Shown: piece by piece, positions 1 through 7,755 of the stretch
How the letters are laid out: each line of letters opens with the position of its first letter
How positions within the stretch are numbered: position 1 is the first letter of the stretch
DNA from: Helicobacter sp. MIT 11-5569
Lineage (GTDB): Bacteria > Campylobacterota > Campylobacteria > Campylobacterales > Helicobacteraceae
Direction of reading: 5' to 3'
DNA length: 64,000 bases
NCBI RefSeq assembly: GCF_000765695.2
Contig: NZ_JRPB02000002.1
Span: 1-64,000, forward strand
Notes under the pieces: model-generated
Told to the model about the DNA's origin: nothing
What the model saw: only the letters and a program-made list of their open reading frames with translations
The model's database searches: none
Translations under genes and position numbers: made by a program

Positions 1-103
1 AATGAACGACCAAAATCGTAGAGAATTTTTGCAAAATTCAGGAAAATTAATGGGTGCTTTAGCACTTTTTGGAAGTGGGGCTAATCCACTTAATGCACAA
101 GAA
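1..103 (+). repeat. 103-bp direct repeat, copy 1 (Tat signal)
   Basis: Bases 1-103 are identical to 1673-1775. They cover the start codon and Tat signal peptide of the first aldo/keto reductase and may continue past the left edge of the window. The two mature proteins differ much more, so the signal segment was recently copied or gene-converted. Confidence 0.95.
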
Positions 104-1146
104 AAAAGAACAGATTCTACGTCCAAAAACACATTGCCCACACGCACACTTGGAGTAAGTGGGATAGAAGTTTCAGCACTTGGGCTTGGGTGTATGGGAA
201 TGAGCGCAAACCACGGACCAGCAAAAGACAAAAAACAAATGATGAAGCTTTTGCAACAAGCTTATTATGAACATGGTGTTACACTTTTTGATACTGCTGA
301 AATCTATGGACCACACACAAATGAAGAATTGCTAGGAGCTGCCTTAAATCTATGCGTGATAAAGTCATCATTGAAACAAAATTTGGGCTGTATTATCCCT
401 TTGGCAAACAAATGCAAGATTCTAGCAAAAAATCCATTTTGCGTGCGCTTGATGCGAGCCTAAAACGCTTACAAACTGATTATGTGGATATTTATATCCA
501 ACACCGCGTAGATTTAGACACTCCTATTGAAGAAGTGGCACAAACAATGCAAGAACTCATCAAACAAGGCAAGATTCGTGGCTATGGACTAAGTGAGGCA
601 AGCGCAAAGACGATTGAGAGAGCGCACAAAGTTTGTCCTATTAGTGTGATTCAAAGTCAATATTCAATGGCTTTTCGCGAACCTGAAACTAATAATGTAT
701 TTGATGTTTGCCAAAAGCTTGGAATCGCATTTGTCGCATATAGCCCGCTTGATAGAGGATTCTTAACTGGAACAATGCATGAAAATACCAAATTTCACCC
801 AACCCTTGATATGCGAAGCTCTTTCCCGCGCTACACTCCTGAAGCACTCAAGGCAAATCAAGTTTTGATTGCATTTATTAAAGATATTGCTAAAAATAAA
901 CAAGTTGGGGGTAAAAGCGCGAGTGTTGCACAAGTTGCGCTTGCTTGGATTCTTGCACAAAAGCCATTTATTGTGCCAATCCCTGAAACTACGAATCCTA
1001 AGCATTTGATTGAGAATCTAGGCGCGGTAGAAATTGATTTTGCGCCTGATGAACTTAAAGAAATCAATACGCTTTTAGAGAGAATCCCTATTGTTGGTGA
1101 GCGATACACGCCGGGCAGTGATGCGGCTAAAAGTGTGGGATTATAA
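2..1146 (+). pseudogene. Tat-exported aldo/keto reductase, frameshifted
   Basis: NADPH-dependent aldo/keto reductase fold, probably periplasmic. The first frame runs from the ATG at 2 with a twin-arginine signal (NRREFLQ, then a hydrophobic stretch ending near NAQE) and the start of the AKR barrel, including the catalytic Asp/Tyr region DTAEIYGP. It leaves frame near 346-348. The downstream frame (from about 352 to 1146) carries the rest: the Lys strand IIETKFG, the His motif QHRVD and a complete C-terminal half ending KSVGL. One extra A in the run at 346-348 would join the halves as ALKSMRDK. The gene therefore looks like a recent one-base deletion, or a sequencing error. It is clearly paralogous to the intact reductase at 1674-2834, and its first 103 bases are identical to that gene. 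Confidence 0.85.
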
Positions 1147-1167
1147 TTGATATTTAAAGGAGAAAAA

Positions 1168-1668
1168 ATGAAAAAAGTTTTACTAGCAAGTGTGTTATGT
1201 GGTGGTTTATTTATGAATTTTGCATTTTCAGATTCTGCGCTTAAAGGAGAACAAATGCAGCAAAAAGTTGAACGCAATTTAGGAGAGTTTAAAGGAGATT
1301 CCAAAATTTTTAGTGGTGAAGTGAAAGTTATTGAGCTGTTTAAAAAAGAATCGTTGAGAAATTTTAGCGGTGGTTTGGTGCAATTTAGCCCAAAGGCTAG
1401 AAGTGCGTGGCATTTGCACCCAGCAGGACAAACTCTTATTGTTACAAAAGGCACAATCTACACAGGCACAAAAGATGGAATCTCAAATGTAGCAAAAGAA
1501 GGCGAAGTGATTTCTTGTCCGCCAAATGTTGAGCATTGGCATGGAGCAGGATTAGAATCTAGCGGGGAACATATCACCCTTACGCAATACAAAGAGGATT
1601 CTAATGTAATATGGGGCGAAAAGGTAAGCGATACAGAATATCTTGAAGCAATAAAAAATGCGAGGTGA
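1168..1668 (+). CDS. Exported cupin-domain protein
   Basis: 166-residue small cupin. The first about 20 residues are an export signal (MKKVLLASVLCGGLF, then small residues). The beta-barrel motifs are visible: the first metal-binding stretch WHLHPAGQ (mid-protein) and the second PPNVEHWHGAG, giving the His residues expected for a divalent metal site. Such cupins often accompany reductases and hydrolases in bacterial redox clusters; the substrate is unknown. The start at 1168 is preferred over the upstream TTG at 1147 because AAAGGAG lies at 1156-1162 with normal spacing. It sits between the two aldo/keto reductases, apparently in one operon, and its stop lies 5 nt before the next start. Confidence 0.85.
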   Translation: MKKVLLASVLCGGLFMNFAFSDSALKGEQMQQKVERNLGEFKGDSKIFSGEVKVIELFKKESLRNFSGGLVQFSPKARSAWHLHPAGQTLIVTKGTIYTGTKDGISNVAKEGEVISCPPNVEHWHGAGLESSGEHITLTQYKEDSNVIWGEKVSDTEYLEAIKNAR

Positions 1669-1672
1669 GTAT

Positions 1673-1775
1673 AATGAACGACCAAAATCGTAGAGAATTT
1701 TTGCAAAATTCAGGAAAATTAATGGGTGCTTTAGCACTTTTTGGAAGTGGGGCTAATCCACTTAATGCACAAGAA
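1673..1775 (+). repeat. 103-bp direct repeat, copy 2 (Tat signal)
   Basis: Second exact copy of bases 1-103, holding the start codon and Tat signal of the intact aldo/keto reductase. Recombination between the copies would delete the cupin gene and fuse or repair the reductases. Confidence 0.95.
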
Positions 1776-2834
1776 GGCAACAAAATGACAAATCTTAAAC
1801 CACTCACAACACTACCCACACGCACACTTGGAACAAGTGGGATAAAAGTTTCTGTGCTTGGGCTTGGGTGTATGAGTTTAGCTTATGGTTTAGGACCTGC
1901 TGTTGGCAAAGAGAGAGCAAAAGAAGTGATTGCAAAAGCTATAGATTTGGGTGTAAATTTTTTAGATACAGCTGAAGTTTATGGTCCTTTTTTAGACGAA
2001 GAATATGTGGGCTATGCACTAAGCTCAAGCTCTTTGCGTCAAAAGGTTGTTTTGGCAACAAAATTTGGGGTTCATTATCGTAATGTAAATGGAGAAAATA
2101 AGCAAGTAATAGACGCTAGATCTAGTGAGATTAGAAAGTCTATTGAAGGAAGTTTAAAGCGTTTAAAAACAGATTATATTGATCTTTATTACCAACACAG
2201 AGTAGATCCTAACATTCCTATTGAAGAGGTTGCAGGAGTGATAAAAGATTTACAAAAAGAAGGTAAGGTTTTGGCTTGGGGACTAAGCGAAGCAGGAGAA
2301 CAGACGATTAAAAAAGCGCATAAGGAATTAGCACTTTCTGCACTGCAAAGTGAATATTCTTTGTGGTGGAGAGAACCTGAAAAAAGCATTTTCCCTACTT
2401 TAAAAGAGCTTAATATTGCACTTGTGCCTTTTTCGCCTTTGGGCAAAGGGTATTTAGCGGGTGCTTTAGATGAAAATACTATTTTTCAAAAAGGCGATTT
2501 GCGTCCTGTTTTCCCGCGTTATCAAAAAGATGCCTTAAAACAAAATAAGGCACTATTAAATTTTCTTGATGAAATCGCGCAAACAAAACAAGTCAATGGC
2601 AAAAAAGCCACGAAAGCACAAATTGCGTTAGCTTGGATTTTAGCACAAGAAGATTTTATTATTCCAATTCCCGGAACTACTAAAATTGCGCATTTAGAAG
2701 AGAATCTTGGTGCTTTGCAAATTTCTTTTAGTGAAAATGAAATGCAAGAAATTAATAAAAAATTGAGTGCGATTCAAATAGTAGGTGATCGGTATCCTGC
2801 GGGTTCTGATATGGCAAAAAGAGTTGGAAAATAA
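1674..2834 (+). CDS. Tat-exported aldo/keto reductase
   Basis: Intact 386-residue NAD(P)H-dependent oxidoreductase of the aldo/keto reductase family. A twin-arginine signal (NRREFLQ) fills about residues 1-34. The AKR barrel follows, with the catalytic Asp and Tyr in DTAEVYGP, the Lys in ATKFGVHY and the His in YQHRVD; the cofactor-binding end includes PIPGTTK. After the signal there is an internal ATG (MTNLKPL...) where a cytosolic reductase could once have started, so the Tat signal looks grafted on. The start at 1674 is chosen because it matches the repeat copy at position 2 and has GAGG at 1662-1665; a GTG at 1665 is the alternative. The next gene follows after 23 bases. Confidence 0.9.
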   Translation: MNDQNRREFLQNSGKLMGALALFGSGANPLNAQEGNKMTNLKPLTTLPTRTLGTSGIKVSVLGLGCMSLAYGLGPAVGKERAKEVIAKAIDLGVNFLDTAEVYGPFLDEEYVGYALSSSSLRQKVVLATKFGVHYRNVNGENKQVIDARSSEIRKSIEGSLKRLKTDYIDLYYQHRVDPNIPIEEVAGVIKDLQKEGKVLAWGLSEAGEQTIKKAHKELALSALQSEYSLWWREPEKSIFPTLKELNIALVPFSPLGKGYLAGALDENTIFQKGDLRPVFPRYQKDALKQNKALLNFLDEIAQTKQVNGKKATKAQIALAWILAQEDFIIPIPGTTKIAHLEENLGALQISFSENEMQEINKKLSAIQIVGDRYPAGSDMAKRVGK

Positions 2835-2857
2835 CCACTAATTTAAAAGGAAAAATT

Positions 2858-4018
2858 ATGAAAAAACAAATCAATCAAACAAGAAGAACATTTTTAAAAA
2901 CAGGGGCTATCGCAGGAAGTATTGTGGGAATGGGGTTTAGTGGTAGTTTTTTAGAAGCTAAAGAAAATTTGCAAAATGCGGATTCTGAAATCCCTGTTGC
3001 AAATCCAAGCAAAGAAGCAATGCGCAATGCTAGTAAGAATCCTTTTGGGCTTGTGTATGATGGAGCAATCACGCATAATGAAAAAGGCAAAGTGCAAATA
3101 TTTCCTATTTCTTACACAAGCACAGCAAATGCGAGATTAAAAATCGCTGCAAATCTCTATTTGCCTGCAAATTTTAGTGAGAATAAAAAGTATAAAGCCA
3201 TTGTTGTCGCGCACCCAAATGGTGGCGTAAAAGAGCAAACAGCAGGGCTTTATGCACAAAAATTAGCGCAAATGGGTTTTATCACTTTGGCTTTTGATGC
3301 AGCATTTCAAGGAGCAAGTGAGGGTTTGCCTAGACTTGTTGATAAACCTAGTAATCGCGTTAATGATATTTTTGAGGCGGTAAGCTTCCTTAGCAATCAT
3401 AAAAATGTAGAATCTGAAGGAATAGGAATCTTAGGGATTTGTGGCGGTGGTGGCTATACGGTAAAAGCCGCACAAAGTGATAAAAGACTAAAAGCAGTTG
3501 CGACTTTATCGCTTTTTAACACAGGTAAAGTAAGGAGAAATGGATTTTTGGATTCTGATATTAAAGGAATCCAAACAAGACTAAGCCAAGCAAGCAAGGC
3601 TAAAAGCAATGAAGCAAAAGGAGAAATTGCCTACACAGGCGCAGCTCCAAAAGCACTTAGCCCAAGCGAGCTAGAAAAGATTCCAGCAGGATTATACCGC
3701 GAAGGAATGGTGTATTATGGCGATACACACGCACATCCAAATTCAAGCTTTGCCTTTACCACAAGCTCACTTTTAGACCTTATGAGCTTTGATGCAACCG
3801 ATAGATTAGAGCTACTAAACCAGCCTTTATTGTTGCTCACAGGAGATAAGGCAGATACAGCATATATGAGCGAAGAGATTTTTCAAAAAGCCACAGGAAC
3901 ACAAGATAAAAAACTTGTAAAATTAAACAACGCAACGCATATTCAAACTTATTATGAACCGCGTATCGTCAATGAAACATTGCATGCATTACAAGATTTT
4001 TATGCAAAATATTTGTAG
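2858..4018 (+). CDS. Tat-exported alpha/beta hydrolase
   Basis: 386-residue alpha/beta hydrolase with a Tat signal (QTRRTFLKTG, residues about 8-17, then a hydrophobic segment). The hydrolase core begins near residue 90. It has an oxyanion region VAHPNGG and a nucleophile elbow GICGGGG, in which the nucleophile is Cys rather than Ser, as in dienelactone hydrolases. A late Asp (LTGDKADTAY) and His (NNATHIQTYY) would complete the triad. The substrate is unknown. It belongs to the same-strand run of exported oxidoreductase genes, with an AAAAGGAA ribosome binding site 7-8 bases before the ATG. Confidence 0.85.
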   Translation: MKKQINQTRRTFLKTGAIAGSIVGMGFSGSFLEAKENLQNADSEIPVANPSKEAMRNASKNPFGLVYDGAITHNEKGKVQIFPISYTSTANARLKIAANLYLPANFSENKKYKAIVVAHPNGGVKEQTAGLYAQKLAQMGFITLAFDAAFQGASEGLPRLVDKPSNRVNDIFEAVSFLSNHKNVESEGIGILGICGGGGYTVKAAQSDKRLKAVATLSLFNTGKVRRNGFLDSDIKGIQTRLSQASKAKSNEAKGEIAYTGAAPKALSPSELEKIPAGLYREGMVYYGDTHAHPNSSFAFTTSSLLDLMSFDATDRLELLNQPLLLLTGDKADTAYMSEEIFQKATGTQDKKLVKLNNATHIQTYYEPRIVNETLHALQDFYAKYL

Positions 4019-4047
4019 AAGAATTTAGAATCTAAAAAGGAGAAAAA

Positions 4048-4608
4048 GTGAAAAAACTGATTTTATTGGCATTATTAGTATCGTGTGTTTTTGGTGCAGA
4101 AGCAAAGGTAAAAACGCTTGTGATTGCTTCGCACCCTTATCCGGAATCTTCTATTTTTATCAAAGGTTTAGAGCAAGCAGCAAGAAGCGTGAAAAATGTA
4201 GAAGTGCGCAATCTTGAAAGCATTTATGGCTATGACACAAAGGCGATTAATGGCAATATGGAGCGCAAACTTACGCGTGAAGTGGAACGCGTGGTGTTTA
4301 TCTTCCCCACGCATTGGTTTAATATTACGCCGATGATGAAAGCGTATTTGAACGAAACTTGGGGAAGTGTCGGACCCGGACTTTGGCAAGGTAAGCAAAT
4401 GTTAGTCGTCTCTACCGCAGCAGGAGGGCGCAGCACTTATGGCAAAAATGGTAGAGTAGGCGTAGATCTCAAAGATGTGTTTTTAAGCATGAAAGCAAGT
4501 GCGCTGCATTGTGGAATGACTTATTTAGAACCACTTGTTTTTGAGGGCGTGCGCGCAAATGAGCTAGAAAATTATAAAAAGGCTTTGATTGAGAGGCTAA
4601 GTAATTAA
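4048..4608 (+). CDS. Exported flavodoxin-fold NAD(P)H oxidoreductase
   Basis: 186-residue protein of the KefF/MdaB-like NAD(P)H dehydrogenase (quinone) family, which binds FMN or FAD. It has an N-terminal signal peptide (MKKLILLALLVSCVFGAEA), unusual for this normally cytosolic fold. The core motifs are seen: TLVIASHPYPESS (first strand and phosphate loop), IFPTHWFNITPMMKAYLNE (flavin-contacting strand and helix), STAAGGRSTYG and the late LHCGMTYL. The start is GTG at 4048 with AAAAAGGAG at 4035-4043; no better ATG exists. A periplasmic flavoprotein would fit the Tat-exported reductases upstream. Confidence 0.8.
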   Translation: MKKLILLALLVSCVFGAEAKVKTLVIASHPYPESSIFIKGLEQAARSVKNVEVRNLESIYGYDTKAINGNMERKLTREVERVVFIFPTHWFNITPMMKAYLNETWGSVGPGLWQGKQMLVVSTAAGGRSTYGKNGRVGVDLKDVFLSMKASALHCGMTYLEPLVFEGVRANELENYKKALIERLSN

Positions 4609-4625
4609 AGAGGCAAAATGCTAAA

Positions 4626-4631
4626 TATAAT
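4626..4631 (+). promoter_or_regulatory. Possible -10 box before the Tae4-like gene
   Basis: A perfect TATAAT lies in the 49-bp gap before the amidase effector gene. No good -35 box is visible, as is common in Helicobacter. It suggests the effector/immunity pair can be transcribed independently of the redox operon. Confidence 0.35.
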
Positions 4632-4657
4632 ACAAATCATAATATAAGGCAATCTCA

Positions 4658-5434
4658 ATGAGTATAACTATTGCTGCAACTTGTGGTGGCAAATGCGTTA
4701 CAATAAAGATTCAAAGACCAAGTTTTGAAAGTGTGAAAAAGGCGTATGAAGAGATAAGTAGGTTTGATATCAGTGCTTATATTGTGCGAAAAAATGCGCT
4801 ATATGATGAATTATACGAACGCGCAAAAAGTGAAGGAAAAAGCGACAAAGAAGCACACGAATTTGCCGATATAGAATCTCTTTGGGTTGTATCAATAGAA
4901 TTCGCAGAACCAAGATATAGGCAAGTTGGTGGTAAGGTAGAAGAATTATTTAATAACGATAAAAGAACATATGTGAATACTTGTGCTTTACGCATTAGTT
5001 ATGCTCTCAATCATAGCACACACCCAATAAACACTATGGACAAACAAGTTACAGGAAGAGGCTATAAAGGAGAAGACAAACAAACCTATTATTTAGGGGT
5101 ATTTGACATTATTGAATTTTTGAAATTAAATTGGAAAGAATTAACTTGGGCAAAGCCTACTTATGCACAAGTTAAAGAAGAGATAAAATGTGGTTGTTCT
5201 AAAGATTTTTATCATAAAATGGAAACCAAAGAACAAAACATACAATTTTTTAAAGAATTACAATCCATTCAAAGAAAAGGCATTATTGCGATGGTAGGAA
5301 GTGATGGACTCCGCCATACAACTCTATGGGAAATAGATAATTTTGTGGATGTAGCATTAGGAGTAAGTGCTAATTATCTTAATGAAACTGCCTATATAAT
5401 ACGAGATTTATACTTTTGGGATTTGATAGGTTAA
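4658..5434 (+). CDS. Tae4-like type VI secretion amidase effector
   Basis: 258 residues. The central part matches the Tae4 family of T6SS effectors, NlpC/P60-like amidases that cut the D-Glu-mDAP peptide bond of peptidoglycan in a rival's periplasm. Visible signatures, in order: RPSFESVKKAYEEI (about 20-33), VGGKVEELF (90-98), NTCALRISYALN with catalytic Cys109, the YYLGVFDIIEFL segment (145-156), and GLRHTTLWEIDNF with the catalytic His at about 220. The first 20 residues (MSITIAATCGGKC...) are an extension I do not recognise; they could be a delivery tag. No signal peptide is seen, as expected for T6SS delivery. It is followed at once by a Tai4-like immunity gene. No T6SS structural gene lies in the window. 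Confidence 0.8.
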   Translation: MSITIAATCGGKCVTIKIQRPSFESVKKAYEEISRFDISAYIVRKNALYDELYERAKSEGKSDKEAHEFADIESLWVVSIEFAEPRYRQVGGKVEELFNNDKRTYVNTCALRISYALNHSTHPINTMDKQVTGRGYKGEDKQTYYLGVFDIIEFLKLNWKELTWAKPTYAQVKEEIKCGCSKDFYHKMETKEQNIQFFKELQSIQRKGIIAMVGSDGLRHTTLWEIDNFVDVALGVSANYLNETAYIIRDLYFWDLIG

Positions 5435-5445
5435 GGAGGAAGTGT

Positions 5446-5814
5446 ATGAAGAAGTTTATTTTGCAATACTTGATTATAGCATCTACAATAATGTATGCAG
5501 GAGATCCTTTTGGTGAAGCTCGCGGGGTAACGAATGCTATCCAATCTCATATTTTAGCTGAATGGGGATTGCAATATTGTTTGCAATACGATAAAGAGAA
5601 TCTGTTTAAACCAATAGAAGAAAATAAACCCTTTGATTTGCGCAAAGATGTAGCGCAGGGCAAATTAGATTTGCAAAAATATTTAGATACTAAATATTTG
5701 CCTAAAACTATGGATACTCCCCATTTTAAGCATTGCATGATTATATATAAATTAGAAGAATACCAAGCCGAAGTCGAACGCATAGTTAAAAAATATTGCG
5801 AGGAGTGCAAATAG
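5446..5814 (+). CDS. Tai4-like periplasmic immunity protein
   Basis: 122-residue small helical protein with an N-terminal signal peptide (MKKFILQYLIIASTIMYAG). The mature part has the plan of Tai4, the dimeric periplasmic inhibitor of Tae4: WGLQYCLQYDK helix, a charged middle KLDLQKYLDTKYL, and the C-terminal FKHCMIIYKLEEYQAEVERIVKKY helix pair with cysteines that may bond. Assignment rests on this pattern and on its position 11 bases after the Tae4-like gene. A strong AAGGAGGA at 5433-5440, overlapping the effector stop, sets the start at 5446. Confidence 0.72.
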   Translation: MKKFILQYLIIASTIMYAGDPFGEARGVTNAIQSHILAEWGLQYCLQYDKENLFKPIEENKPFDLRKDVAQGKLDLQKYLDTKYLPKTMDTPHFKHCMIIYKLEEYQAEVERIVKKYCEECK

Positions 5815-5816
5815 TT

Positions 5817-6332
5817 ATGGAATCTTTGAGCAAATTAAAAGAAATAGCAATAAAAAACAGAATTGCAGGATTTATGCAAAAAATTTTATTGCCTCTTATC
5901 ATCATAGCATTTTGTAGTAGCATAGTGAGTGCGGCAAAAGATTCTCTATCTGCAAGCACCAAAGGGGAAACAATGCAAGTTATTATGGAATTTGGTAACA
6001 ATAAAATAATCATAGAGCTAGAAAATAATCCAACCTCAAAAGCATTTGTGGCAATGTTGCCTTTGGAACTAGAATGGAGTGATTATGCACAAAAAGAAAA
6101 AGTTACTAATCTCCCTAAAAAGCTTCAAGCCAAAGGAGATTCTAGCTATATCCCACAAATTGGGGATTTTTTCTGCTATGCACCTTGGGGAAATATAGGA
6201 ATCTTTTATGAAAAACAACCCCCAAATAGCGGACTTGTCTATATGGGAAAAGTGGTAAGTGGCTTAGAATCTCTTAAATCCCAAAAGCAACCTTTTAAGG
6301 CAAAAGTCTATCTTACACATAAGGAGAAATAA
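5817..6332 (+). CDS. Exported cyclophilin-like fold protein
   Basis: 171 residues with an N-terminal hydrophobic segment (about 20-39, LLPLIIIAFCSSIVSA) and a C-terminal cyclophilin-like barrel of the small Cyclophil_like type. Typical stretches are FGNNKIIIELENNPTSKAF, LPLELEWSDYA and PQIGDFFCYAPWGNIGIFY. True cyclophilin catalytic residues are not evident, so prolyl isomerase activity should not be assumed. Members of this family often sit beside flavodoxin, aldo/keto reductase and hydrolase genes, which matches the wider cluster. The start is two bases after the Tai4-like stop, with GAGGAG overlapping that gene, so the two are translationally linked. Confidence 0.7.
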   Translation: MESLSKLKEIAIKNRIAGFMQKILLPLIIIAFCSSIVSAAKDSLSASTKGETMQVIMEFGNNKIIIELENNPTSKAFVAMLPLELEWSDYAQKEKVTNLPKKLQAKGDSSYIPQIGDFFCYAPWGNIGIFYEKQPPNSGLVYMGKVVSGLESLKSQKQPFKAKVYLTHKEK

Positions 6333-7243
6333 TGCACACTTCACAAAACAATAGAATCTTGCGGTTGATTTACCCGCAATGGCAAGGAGGCGATATTGCA
6401 ATCTGGTTTGATGACTTGAGCGTAAGTGAAGCAGCAAGAGGCTATATTTTAGGTGCAGAGATTTTAAGAATCCTCACTGATTCTATTGCACCACAATACG
6501 AGAAAAACACCGCAGTAGTGCAGATTGAACGAGAATTTATGCACGATAGTGCGGGCAAGAGAATCGCAAACGATGGCATTATTGACAAAGAAGTTTTAAT
6601 GCGCCAAAGCCAAAGTGCTTTTAGGATTTTGCAAGATAAAAAGCCTACAAAGATTCTCACTCTTGGTGGAGAATGTGCGAGTTCTGTGCCGCCTTTTAGC
6701 TATCTTGCGTCATTGTATAAAGACGAAGTTGCGCTTGTGTGGATTGATGCGCACCCTGATATTGGCTTACCTCATGATGAGTTTTATCAAGGCTATCACG
6801 CAATGGCAGTGAGTGCGCTACTTGGTAAAGGTGGGTTAAAAGAGGCTTTTAACTTGCAAGGGATTTTAGAATCAAATAAGGTTTTGCTTGTAGGATTGCA
6901 TTCTAAAGAAGCAGAGCATTATGCACAGCGACAAAAAGAATTTGGGCTAAAGAGCCTAACACCCGAAGAAGTAGCAAAAGATTCCAACAAAGTTTTAGAA
7001 TTTTTGCAACAAAGTGGAGCAAAAAAGGTGATGATTCATTTAGATTTAGATGTGCTTGACCCGAACGAGCTTTATGTCGCTGTGGGCAATACGGGGAAAA
7101 TGAAAATTGAGCAAGTTTCGCGCGTGATTAATGATATTGCCAAAGATTATGAGGTTGTAGGACTTACAATCGCCGAGCATTTGCCAAAAGCACAAATCAA
7201 GCTTAAAGAATTGCTACGCGATTTGCCGCTTATTAAAGATTAA
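6332..7243 (+). CDS. Arginase/agmatinase-fold hydrolase
   Basis: 303-residue ureohydrolase-fold protein, the family that uses two manganese ions to hydrolyse guanidino groups (arginine, agmatine, formimidoylglutamate). Metal motifs DAHPD (139-143) and LDLDVLDPN (D238, D240) are intact, and a late AEH (GLTIAEHLPK) fits the conserved Glu region. The first ligand motif, normally GGDHS, reads GGECAS here, with Cys115 in place of His. Substrate therefore cannot be named. The start overlaps the previous stop by one base with AAGGAGA upstream, and a flavodoxin gene follows after 18 bases. Confidence 0.8.
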   Translation: MHTSQNNRILRLIYPQWQGGDIAIWFDDLSVSEAARGYILGAEILRILTDSIAPQYEKNTAVVQIEREFMHDSAGKRIANDGIIDKEVLMRQSQSAFRILQDKKPTKILTLGGECASSVPPFSYLASLYKDEVALVWIDAHPDIGLPHDEFYQGYHAMAVSALLGKGGLKEAFNLQGILESNKVLLVGLHSKEAEHYAQRQKEFGLKSLTPEEVAKDSNKVLEFLQQSGAKKVMIHLDLDVLDPNELYVAVGNTGKMKIEQVSRVINDIAKDYEVVGLTIAEHLPKAQIKLKELLRDLPLIKD

Positions 7244-7261
7244 GTAGCAAAAGGAGAAATG

Positions 7262-7744
7262 ATGAAAATTTTAGTCGCGTATTTTAGTGCAAGTGGAATC
7301 ACAAAAGAAGTTGCACAAAGTATTGCAAGCGTTGTAGAGGCGAAATCGTATGAGATTTTGCCACAAGAGCCTTATACGAGGGAAGATTTGGACTGGCGTG
7401 ATGAAAATTCGCGCACAACCTTAGAATGCAAAGACAAAGCTTCTCGCCCTAAGATTGCGAATCTTAAAGATATAACGCCCTTTGATGTGATTTTTATTGG
7501 CTTTCCGATTTGGTGGTATAGCGCCCCGCCGATTATTTTTACATTTTTAGAATCGCAAAACTTTGATGGTAAAATTATTATTCCTTTTTGCACAAGCGGG
7601 GGAAGCGATTTAAGCAACGCGCCAAGAGAGATGCAAAAAATTGCAACAGGGGCGGACTTTAAACAAGGGCGATTGTTGCGTTTTGGAGAGAGTAAGGCGA
7701 GTATTAAAAAGTGGATTAACACATTAGGAATCGGAGAGTTTTAA
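7262..7744 (+). CDS. Flavodoxin family protein
   Basis: 160-residue FMN-binding flavodoxin-like protein without a signal peptide. The N-terminal phosphate loop YFSASGITKEVAQ (about 7-19), the flavin-contacting FIGFPIWWYSAPP (mid-protein) and the CTSGGSDLSNA loop are typical of the Flavodoxin_4 group of small reductase partners. It is probably an electron carrier or quinone/azo reductase for the neighbouring enzymes. The second of two adjacent ATG codons (7262) is chosen because AAGGAG at 7251-7256 is only two bases from the first. Confidence 0.82.
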   Translation: MKILVAYFSASGITKEVAQSIASVVEAKSYEILPQEPYTREDLDWRDENSRTTLECKDKASRPKIANLKDITPFDVIFIGFPIWWYSAPPIIFTFLESQNFDGKIIIPFCTSGGSDLSNAPREMQKIATGADFKQGRLLRFGESKASIKKWINTLGIGEF

Positions 7745-7755
7745 AGGATAAGGTT

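Noticed and set aside
858-1454. 198-codon minus-strand frame across the first reductase and cupin
   Set aside because: Both sense genes show clear family motifs; the antisense frame has none.
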